Assembly: GCA_022181005.1 (NCBI GenBank)
Contig: BQMV01000452.1
Span: 1 to 9,162, forward strand
DNA from: Anaerolineaceae bacterium
Lineage (GTDB): Bacteria > Chloroflexota > Anaerolineae > Anaerolineales > Villigracilaceae
DNA: 9,162 nt
Direction of reading: 5' to 3'
Shown here: positions 1 to 6,388 of the stretch, piece after piece
Layout: each line of letters begins with the position of its first letter
Position numbering within the stretch: the first letter of the stretch is position 1
Position numbers and translations under genes: made by a program
The notes under the pieces: model-generated
What the model was told of the DNA's origin: nothing
Seen by the model: the letters and a program-made list of their open reading frames with translations, nothing else
Databases searched by the model: none

Positions 1-23
1 CCTACACGACGCTCTTCCGATCT
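1..23 (+). other. Illumina TruSeq read-1 adapter remnant (artefact)
   Basis: These 23 bases, ending in GCTCTTCCGATCT, match the 3' end of the standard Illumina TruSeq universal (read 1) adapter. Ribosomal sequence begins at the next base. This is library sequence left at a contig end, not DNA of the organism, and should be trimmed before any alignment or submission. Confidence 0.97.
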
Positions 24-458
24 GGATTAGCGTGCCCTGTAGTACTCAGGTATCCGGCGGAAGATAATCAGTTTTCGCATACGGGGCTATTACCCTCTTT
101 GGCAGGCTGTCCCACACCTTTCCGCTAACTGATCATTTTATAACTTCCATATGCCAGACCCTACAACCCCGCCCATGCAAGCATGGACGGTTTGGGCTGT
201 TCCCCGTTCGCTCGCCACTACTAGGAGAATACTTTCTTTTCCTTCAGGTACTTAGATGTTTCAGTTCCCTGAGTTCCCTTCCTCCAACTTATGTGTTCAG
301 TAGGAGGATGCTCGAGGTTCGCTCGAGCGAGTTTCCTCATTCGGAGATCCCCGGATCAAAGCCTGTACACGGCTCCCCAGGGGCTTATCGCAGTGTCCCA
401 CGTCCTTCATCGGCGCTTGACGCCAAGGCATTCGCCGAAAGCCCTTAGTAGCTTCTCC
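24..458 (-). rRNA. rrl: 23S ribosomal RNA, 5' part only
   Basis: Read on the minus strand, the segment starts GGAGAAGCTACTAAGGGC, which aligns with the start of E. coli 23S (GGTTAAGCGACTAAG). It then runs through conserved domain I text such as GATGAAGGACGTG, CTGCGATAAGCC and CCGAATGAGGAAAC. The 5' end at 458 is set by that alignment and could be off by a few bases. Only about 435 nt of the usual roughly 2900 are present. The gene is cut by the adapter and contig end, not by a biological truncation. It is the third major product of the 16S-Ile-Ala-23S operon. Confidence 0.95.
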
Positions 459-773
459 ACGTGATGCGGAGAAATTATTACTCTTTCTTTCGGCCTACAA
501 ATATTTCTTTCTTTAGATATTTGAGGATATTATCTTTCAGTCACTATTCAGTTATTAAGGTGCAATCACCGATTGACCGGTGACCGACGCTCTCGATCGC
601 AATCCAGAGCGTCGGTCGCCCTTCAATATATGCTTTTATAAACGCAGATCGACCCGGCGCGCGCACGCCGGGTCGGAGAACTTCGACCTGATCAGCGTCG
701 CGGCTTTTGCGTTATGTCTGCGTATCGTTCAACAAATTTCTTCTTTACTCCAAAAACATTCCAACGAACTCAG
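459..773 (-). other. tRNA-Ala to 23S internal transcribed spacer
   Basis: This 315-nt spacer holds no credible protein gene. It contains a copy of the rRNA processing-stem sequence (541-563, listed separately) and two strong hairpins. The first has perfect 12-bp arms, GACCGACGCTCT at 582-593 and its complement at 606-617, around a 12-nt loop. The second has 9-bp arms, GACCCGGCG at 651-659 and its complement at 666-674, extendable by one pair on the outside. Both lie between tRNA-Ala and the 23S leader stem and are plausible folding or processing elements of the precursor. That role is inferred. The rest is A/T-rich and featureless to my reading. Confidence 0.75.
541..563 (-). promoter_or_regulatory. 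23S leader processing-stem strand with boxA-like sequence
   Basis: In transcript sense this reads GCACCTTAATAACTGAATAG and then TGA. It matches the 16S leader copy at 2644-2666 in 20 of 23 positions and in the same orientation. In the 16S case that sequence pairs with a complementary strand downstream of the gene, so this copy should form the 5' strand of the 23S RNase III stem. Its partner would lie beyond the 23S 3' end, outside the window. The CTTAATAAC part also resembles a degenerate boxA antitermination signal. Confidence 0.55.
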
Positions 774-845
774 TGGAGATGGCGGGATTTGAACCCGCGA
801 CCTTCGCGTTGCAAACGCGCTGCTCTCCCGCTGAGCTACATCCCC
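774..845 (-). tRNA. tRNA-Ala (anticodon TGC)
   Basis: The minus strand folds into a complete cloverleaf of 72 nt including the discriminator A at 774. The acceptor GGGGATG pairs with CATCTCC and gives a G3-U70 wobble, the classic alanine identity element. The D arm has GCTC/GAGC, the anticodon loop is TTTGCAA, and the T arm is GCGGG TTCAAAT CCCGC. The outermost anticodon-stem position is a G-A mismatch. CCA is not encoded, so the end must be added by nucleotidyltransferase. It lies 17 nt downstream of tRNA-Ile, the usual Ile-Ala pair of a bacterial 16S-23S spacer. Confidence 0.97.
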
Positions 846-862
846 AGAACATACTGGGAGAG

Positions 863-936
<74 letters not shown>

Positions 937-1060
937 GTAGAACTCTTTGACAACTAAATAGTGACAGGAAACTTCTCCTCTGCGTCCAGCGCCTCATCAC
1001 CGTAAGGCTACGAACATGAGTGGAGCGCGTCTCTCGTGAGGGAGAGCGCTCAAGTACTCT
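937..1060 (-). other. 16S to tRNA-Ile spacer with hairpin
   Basis: This 124-nt spacer contains the 3' strand of the 16S processing stem at 945-972 (listed separately). Just after the 16S end it also holds a hairpin at 1024-1050, with 11 pairs, one bulged G at 1029 and a GTGA loop. The hairpin sits between mature 16S and the processing stem and may help expose the 16S 3' end for trimming, which is inferred. Confidence 0.6.
945..972 (-). promoter_or_regulatory. 3' strand of the 16S rRNA processing stem
   Basis: In the transcript this segment is complementary over 28 consecutive positions to the 16S leader at 2636-2663, with 25 Watson-Crick and three G-U pairs and no mismatch. Bringing the two together loops out the whole 16S gene, the known arrangement for RNase III cleavage of bacterial pre-rRNA. 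Confidence 0.85.
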
Positions 1061-2574
<1,514 letters not shown>

Positions 2575-2853
2575 AAATTTTTCACTCTTACGAGTGTTAA
2601 GTTTACGGGTATTTACTGGATTCGACAGATTTGTTGCTTCCTATCACTATTCAGTTGTCAAAGTGCGGAGCGGAACGACTTCGTTTTGAACGTGTCGTTC
2701 CCGCCTGTTTCTCATCCACAGACGAAAAACCGATGTCTTCTTTCAACATCGGCTCGTCAGACTGCAAAACCAACAGGCTTGTGTCTCTGACGTGAGACCA
2801 CTTCTCAGTTTTCAATGATCTGTCAGGGGGACGAGATCCATGAACTTACTGCG
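2575..2853 (-). other. rRNA operon leader
   Basis: This is the transcribed leader between the inferred start site near 2853 and mature 16S. It holds no credible gene. In transcription order I see: a boxA-like ATTGAAAACTGA within 2804-2818; a two-part hairpin (GACGA 2721-2725 with TCGTC 2754-2758, enclosing CCGATGT 2730-2736 with ACATCGG 2746-2752); a hairpin of 8-bp arms, GGAACGAC 2672-2679 with GTCGTTCC 2694-2701; and then the 16S processing stem with a second boxA-like core at 2636-2663. The boxA resemblance is to the Gram-positive TCTTTGAAAACT type. Antitermination function is inferred. Confidence 0.65.
2636..2663 (-). promoter_or_regulatory. 5' strand of the 16S rRNA processing stem, boxA-like
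   Basis: The transcript reads CTTTGACAACTGAATAGTGA and continues ATAGGAAG-like to 2636. It pairs without mismatch with 945-972 downstream of 16S. Its CTTTGACAACT core resembles boxA, the NusB/S10 antitermination signal of rRNA leaders. A near copy precedes 23S at 541-563. Confidence 0.8.
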
Positions 2854-2860
2854 AACGCTG

Positions 2861-2888
2861 ATTATACGTTTATTCACTTTCTTGTCAA
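2861..2888 (-). promoter_or_regulatory. rRNA operon promoter, consensus sigma-70 type
   Basis: The minus strand has TTGACA at 2888-2883 and TATAAT at 2866-2861 with a 16-bp spacer, a full match to both sigma-70 hexamers. The start should fall near 2852-2854. The DNA between the -10 box and that start, CAGCGTT, is fairly G/C-rich, as is usual at promoters under stringent control. A/T stretches upstream, around 2889-2925, could act as an UP element. It lies about 80 bp after the glycosyltransferase stop with no evident terminator between, so some upstream transcription may read in. Confidence 0.9.
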
Positions 2889-2967
2889 GCGTTTTCAAGC
2901 TCATTAACCTTAAAGAATCGCGCCAATTTTCCATCGACGCACACGCCATGAGCAAGCATGATGACAT

Positions 2968-4236
2968 TCATAGAGCGTTTCGGTTAGCGTATTTCCAGTT
3001 TCGCGCATGCGACTCGATCAATTCTACCACACGGGTCACGCCATCTTCTTTATTAATTGACTGACTAAGCGCGCGCGTGCATTGACGAATGTTATCCCCA
3101 CTCGCTTCGATGATGGCTTGAGTCAATCGTTCAACAGAGAGGCGTTTCACCAAAATTGGCTTTGGCGCAGCGCCCGCCGCGTGGACTCTTCGCGCCCAAA
3201 ACGGTTGATCGGTCATGAATGGGACAATGACTTGCGGAATGCCCGCCCGAAGACCGGCGGCAACCGTCCCTGCGCCACCGTGGTGGATGAGCATGTTGCA
3301 ACGCGGCAAAAGCCAATCATGCGGAGCGGAGTCGAGGTAGAGTAGATTGCTGGATGAATTTTTGTGAGCCCCTCCCCATCCTGACAAGATGATCCCTCGT
3401 TGACTTGTTTTCGCCAGAGAGTCTCGAATGATACAGTCAATCTTTTCCGCATCACGATTAACCATACTGCCGAATGAAACACAAACGGGAGGATCGCCCG
3501 CATCAAGAAATTTTTGGAGTTCAGTTGAAGGCTGAAACGATTCGGTTTCGTCAAAAAAGAAATATCCCGTCACGTGGACGTTCGCCGACCACTCTTTTGA
3601 AGGTGGGATAAGGCTGGGACTCCACGCGCACAGCATCAAGGTCGGAGGGCGAAACGGATCGTCGTCAAATGGAAAATAAAGCGTACGGTTGGGAAGTTCT
3701 GCGCGGCGGCTGATCTGTCGAAATCCAAAACGCGACAGCCACCAAATAATTTTTATCCCCGCGACATGTGTGAAATAATTCAACGCGCGGAGTTTCAGGT
3801 CGGGCAAAACGACGCTTGGATAATCGCCCGTTGGCGCGAACATTGGAAAGGTTTGCACGTGGACATCGGGAATTTTCATCTCGCGCGCGCGAGTGTGACC
3901 GTCAACCGCGTGCGAAAAAGCATGGATGATGAGGTCGGCATCTTTGCATGCATCCGCGCTTTGCTGAAACACATCCGCGCCGACTTCGAGCGCGTGAGCA
4001 AATCCCTCGCGCAACATTTTGAAAATATTGTTGCGGGCATTGTTGATGCGAAGAATCGCGGTACCGGGGTCGCCCAGCAGAGGGACAAATGGAATGCCAT
4101 ATCCTTCGACAAGATCCTTGAAGCGACTCGGCGCGGCAAGCTTGACTGAATGTCCGCGTGAAATTAATTTGACAGACAATGGAAGAAACGGCTGAACATC
4201 TCCGCGCGAGCCGTAGGTAAGGATGGTTATGTTCAA
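2968..4236 (-). CDS. GT1-family glycosyltransferase (sterol/macrolide glucosyltransferase-like)
   Basis: The 422-residue protein has the two-lobed GT-B layout of UDP-sugar-dependent glycosyltransferases of the UGT, sterol 3-beta-glucosyltransferase and macrolide type. The N-terminal lobe opens with the loop GSRGDVQPF (residues 9-17) and contains a GHSVKLAAP strand. The C-terminal lobe has VSFGSM (253-258), HHGGAGT (318-324) and PFMTDQPFWARRV (339-351), the donor-binding signature of the family. It probably moves a sugar from a nucleotide donor to a lipid or other small acceptor at the cytoplasmic side; the acceptor cannot be read from sequence. The start is TTG: there is no ATG before the GSRGD loop, and TTG lies 2 bp after the preceding stop, suggesting translational coupling. 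No clear Shine-Dalgarno is visible. A role in cell-envelope lipid glycosylation is inferred. Confidence 0.88.
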   Translation of the reverse strand: MNITILTYGSRGDVQPFLPLSVKLISRGHSVKLAAPSRFKDLVEGYGIPFVPLLGDPGTAILRINNARNNIFKMLREGFAHALEVGADVFQQSADACKDADLIIHAFSHAVDGHTRAREMKIPDVHVQTFPMFAPTGDYPSVVLPDLKLRALNYFTHVAGIKIIWWLSRFGFRQISRRAELPNRTLYFPFDDDPFRPPTLMLCAWSPSLIPPSKEWSANVHVTGYFFFDETESFQPSTELQKFLDAGDPPVCVSFGSMVNRDAEKIDCIIRDSLAKTSQRGIILSGWGGAHKNSSSNLLYLDSAPHDWLLPRCNMLIHHGGAGTVAAGLRAGIPQVIVPFMTDQPFWARRVHAAGAAPKPILVKRLSVERLTQAIIEASGDNIRQCTRALSQSINKEDGVTRVVELIESHARNWKYANRNAL

Positions 4237-4238
4237 TA

Positions 4239-5009
4239 CTATGGCGCAGAATTATCAACAATTGGCAGCGACTCCAAGTCGCCGGCGGTAAATTGAATGA
4301 GCGAGGTATACGCCCAAAATGTTTGTCCTGGCTTGTCGGGGAATTCGATCAGGACCCACTCGCCAGCGCTTGAACGCCCCACCGCAACAGCAGACTGACC
4401 AGCTTCCAACGCGCCCGTTAAAGCGGAAGTCATTGAAGCGAAGGCGTGCAGGCTAATTGGCGAATCGCCAGGGTTGACGATGGCAATCAGCGACGGCGTT
4501 TCGGCAGTTGGCGCTTGCGCGACAGTCGTCGCGCTTGGCAAGACGACGACCGTGGCGCCGATCAGTTGAGCCAGTTCAAGCACATAGGCGTCGTGCTGTT
4601 GACGGGCAAGCGCAAGCCCTTGGTTGACTCTTTCCATATCGGCGCCGCTTAAAAAGGCGAGGAACGTATTAATCGTCGTATTCATGTGAAGAATTTGGCT
4701 CTCTTTTAAATGCGTGAGGCAGGCTGGAGCAACATAGTCTTGCACGGCGCGGCGGATGTCTTGCAGTTTGGATACTTGCGGCGCCACCTGCGTGCGCGGC
4801 AGAACAGAGGCAAGTTGATAGGCGTCGTCGAAGGCGCGCATAAATTGATGGAGTTCGCCCGCCGTCGTTTTGACATTTTCAGGCGCGCAGAGATTGGCGG
4901 TGGGCGTCGCCACAACCTTAATAGGAATGGCGGTCGGTTGCGGTTGATTAACGCATGCAGAAACTATCAACAACCCAAGCAACAATGGAAGCAATCGGAT
5001 TTTTTTCAC
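4239..5009 (-). CDS. lipoprotein with C-terminal bacterial SH3-like domain
   Basis: The 256-residue protein starts with a type II signal peptide: KK-R, a hydrophobic run, then lipobox VSAC with Cys19. It should be lipidated and held on the outer face of the membrane. Residues 20-40 are a Pro/Thr-rich linker, 45-155 are probably helical (with Cys41 and Cys97 as the only other cysteines), and 175-240 look like an SH3b fold, ending in WVLIEFPDKPGQTFWAY. Such domains often bind cell-wall or peptide ligands, so a scaffolding role is possible. The start is GTG with AGAAGG 7 nt upstream. The gene follows a strong stem-loop (5031-5060) by about 20 bp and precedes the glycosyltransferase by 2 bp, so the two are probably co-translated. 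No named family was recognised for the middle part. Confidence 0.85.
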   Translation of the reverse strand: MKKIRLLPLLLGLLIVSACVNQPQPTAIPIKVVATPTANLCAPENVKTTAGELHQFMRAFDDAYQLASVLPRTQVAPQVSKLQDIRRAVQDYVAPACLTHLKESQILHMNTTINTFLAFLSGADMERVNQGLALARQQHDAYVLELAQLIGATVVVLPSATTVAQAPTAETPSLIAIVNPGDSPISLHAFASMTSALTGALEAGQSAVAVGRSSAGEWVLIEFPDKPGQTFWAYTSLIQFTAGDLESLPIVDNSAP

Positions 5010-5020
5010 TCTTTTGCCTT

Positions 5021-5060
5021 CTATAAAATTAACAGGGATGGCGCATACGCCATCCCTGTT
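5021..5060 (-). terminator. probable Rho-independent terminator after recR
   Basis: There is a perfect 13-bp inverted repeat, AACAGGGATGGCG at 5031-5043 with its complement at 5048-5060, and a 4-nt loop. In the minus direction it is followed by TTAATTTTAT. It ends the dnaX-ybaB-recR unit after the possible small ORF. The T-run is interrupted, so termination may be partial. The Shine-Dalgarno AGAAGG of the next gene begins almost at once, so the stem could instead shape its 5' untranslated region. Confidence 0.7.
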
Positions 5061-5083
5061 ATTCTATCAAAAAATTCGGCTTC

Positions 5084-5221
5084 TTATCTGTCGACCAGGA
5101 CAAAAATTCCATCATGAGTCGAGGAGGTTTCAAAGAATCCGTCGTCGCCTTGTGGCGCGAAATCGAAGAAGTTCGGGTAGGGTTTTAGAGCAGGCTTAAT
5201 GAAGGCGTCGTCATGAATCAA
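5084..5221 (-). CDS. possible small protein downstream of recR (hypothetical, 45 aa)
   Basis: A reading frame of 45 codons starts at TTG (5221-5219) and ends in TAA at 5084-5086, just before the terminator stem. Its product contains FIKPALKPYPNFFDFAP, then QGDDGFFETSS and ends GIFVLVDR. It is rich in Phe, Asp and Gly and looks protein-like, unlike a random translation. An in-frame TGA lies three codons before the TTG, so it cannot be much longer. There is no ATG at the front and no Shine-Dalgarno. It could be a genuine small protein of the recR operon, a remnant of a larger gene, or chance. I do not recognise the family. Confidence 0.3.
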   Translation of the reverse strand: MIHDDAFIKPALKPYPNFFDFAPQGDDGFFETSSTHDGIFVLVDR

Positions 5222-5230
5222 CGTGATTCA
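5214..5230. repeat. short palindrome between recR and small ORF
   Basis: TGAATCA at 5214-5220 and TGATTCA at 5224-5230 are perfect inverted arms around a 3-base centre. The site lies about 37 bp after the recR stop and overlaps the start of the possible small ORF. It has the size of an operator half-site pair, but a function is only a guess. Confidence 0.4.
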
Positions 5231-5267
5231 ATCTGCGCCAAATCTAATTTGTTAGAGTAACGATTCT

Positions 5268-5873
5268 TCAATCCATTTCTCGTCTGCCCGAAAGCGCTCT
5301 CAACAACGTATTCTGGTCGGCGTATTCCAAGTCGCCGCCCATAGGGAGACCTCTTGCCAGCCGAGTGACGTGCACGCCGAATTGTCTCAATTGATTCTGC
5401 AGATACAACGCGGTCGCGTCGCCTTCCATGCTGGGATTCGTTGCAAGGATGATCTCCTTCACTCCCCCGCCAGCAACGCGCGCCAGCAATTGCTTGATCT
5501 TCAAATCATCGGGACCGATGCCTTCGATGGGAGATAAGACTCCTTGCAAGACGTGATACTTTCCATTGAAGCCCGCCGTGCGTTCGAGGGCGAGGACATC
5601 CAGCGCTTCTTCCACCACACAGATGACCGACGCATCGCGCACAGACGATTCACAAATTTCACAACGTTCGCGTCCCGCTTCCATGATATTAAAACATTCG
5701 GGACAAAACGCCGTGTTCTTTTTGAGATGCGCCAACGAAATCGCCAAGTCCTCCGAGACATCGTCTGTGGCGCGCAATAGATAGAACGCCAATCGTGAAG
5801 CAGATTTGGGTCCGATGCCTGGCAGGCGTTCGAGGGCGTTGATTAATGACTGAATCGATTCGGGTAACAGCAT
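5268..5873 (-). CDS. recR: recombination mediator protein RecR
   Basis: RecR works with RecO (and RecF) to load RecA on SSB-coated single-stranded DNA during gap repair. From the start used here the product is 201 residues, the usual length. Domains follow in order: a helix-hairpin-helix LPGIGPKSASRLA (17-29); a four-cysteine zinc motif, C57/C60 and C71/C74; a Toprim domain from about 82 to 175, opening with VICVVEEA; and the conserved tail ending LPMGGDLEYADQNTLLRAL. The frame stays open to an ATG at 5933, but the extra 20 residues would be translated from the heptamer repeat array and have no family counterpart, so I chose ATG 5873. Neither start has a good Shine-Dalgarno. It is the third gene of dnaX-ybaB-recR, a conserved bacterial order. 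Confidence 0.96.
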   Translation of the reverse strand: MLLPESIQSLINALERLPGIGPKSASRLAFYLLRATDDVSEDLAISLAHLKKNTAFCPECFNIMEAGRERCEICESSVRDASVICVVEEALDVLALERTAGFNGKYHVLQGVLSPIEGIGPDDLKIKQLLARVAGGGVKEIILATNPSMEGDATALYLQNQLRQFGVHVTRLARGLPMGGDLEYADQNTLLRALSGRREMD

Positions 5874-5877
5874 AAAA

Positions 5878-5938
5878 GTTTCAAATGTCACGTTCCACGT
5901 TTCAAGTGACTTGAAACCTGAAACTTGGAACATGGAAC
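5878..5938. repeat. inverted arrays of heptamers between ybaB and recR
   Basis: On the plus strand, four heptamers (GTTTCAA, ATGTCAC, GTTCCAC, GTTTCAA) are followed by a 5-base centre and four more of the opposite sense (TTGAAAC, CTGAAAC, TTGGAAC, ATGGAAC). The middle pair with its flanks forms a perfect 9-bp stem around one base. The array fills nearly the whole gap between the ybaB stop and the recR start and is the source of the spurious recR N-terminal extension. Confidence 0.85.
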
Positions 5939-5939
5939 C

Positions 5940-6269
5940 CTAAAAAGGAAGCCCACCCGCCAACGGACCCATCAACTTTTGTTGCAGTTCGCGCGATTGG
6001 TCGAGCGCCATGTTCACCGCGGACAAAACCATGTCTTGCAGCATTTCGGCATCGGCGTCTTTCATGAAATCGGGGGAGATCTCAACGGACTGACATTTCT
6101 GATCGCCCGTCATCACGACCTTGATCGCGCCGCCACCCGCCGTGGCAGTGACAGTTTCCTCGGCGAGTTTCGCCTGCGCTTCTTCCATTTGTTGTTGCAG
6201 GCGTTGCAGTTGTTGCATCATGCCTGCCTGCCCGCCCATTTGTGATCCTTTATTGAATCCTTTTGCCAT
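5940..6269 (-). CDS. ybaB: YbaB/EbfC family nucleoid-associated protein
   Basis: The product is 109 residues, normal for the family, which forms small dimers that bind DNA without strong sequence demand and are linked to nucleoid organisation and repair. Residues 16-38 (MMQQLQRLQQQMEEAQAKLA) are the typical glutamine-rich N-terminal helix. GGGAIKVVMTGDQKCQSVEISPD gives the central beta strands, and DMVLSAVNMALDQSRELQQ is the C-terminal helix before the Gly/Pro-rich tail. The ATG is preceded by AGGAG with 8-nt spacing (6278-6282), which is part of an octamer repeat unit. Its place between dnaX and recR confirms the assignment. Confidence 0.95.
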   Translation of the reverse strand: MAKGFNKGSQMGGQAGMMQQLQRLQQQMEEAQAKLAEETVTATAGGGAIKVVMTGDQKCQSVEISPDFMKDADAEMLQDMVLSAVNMALDQSRELQQKLMGPLAGGLPF

Positions 6270-6273
6270 TATT

Positions 6274-6388
6274 TAGTCTCCTAGTCTTCTGATCTCTTAG
6301 TCTCCTAGTCAAAAACAGTCAGCAAGTCAATAAACGATTGAGTCGTTCGACTAACTGACTAAAGGACTAGCAGACTAGATGACTAATC
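6274..6388. repeat. inverted arrays of octamers between dnaX and ybaB
   Basis: Plus-strand cores TAGTC start at 6274, 6282, 6298 and 6306, with a degenerate TGATC at 6290: five units of exactly 8 bases. Inverted cores GACTA start at 6349, 6357, 6365, 6373 and 6381, five more exact units with period 8. AGTC words in the 38-base middle, at 6317, 6325 and 6341, keep the same spacing among themselves. The first array carries the ybaB Shine-Dalgarno, and the last GACTA contains the dnaX stop codon (6383-6385). The two arrays could pair as 5-bp helices separated by 3-base internal loops. Confidence 0.9.

Noticed and set aside
2889..2967. A terminator after the glycosyltransferase
   Set aside because: No stem followed by a T-run could be found before the rRNA promoter.
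5114..5188. A 24-codon plus-strand ATG frame opposite the possible small protein
   Set aside because: It is very short, has no Shine-Dalgarno and no context for plus-strand transcription.
5268..5933. The longer recR with 20 extra N-terminal residues
   Set aside because: The extension is a translation of the heptamer array, and the family start aligns with MLLPESIQSL at ATG 5873.
5878..6388. Regularly spaced repeats as a CRISPR array
   Set aside because: Units are 7-8 bases with no 20-40 base spacers, and no cas gene is present.
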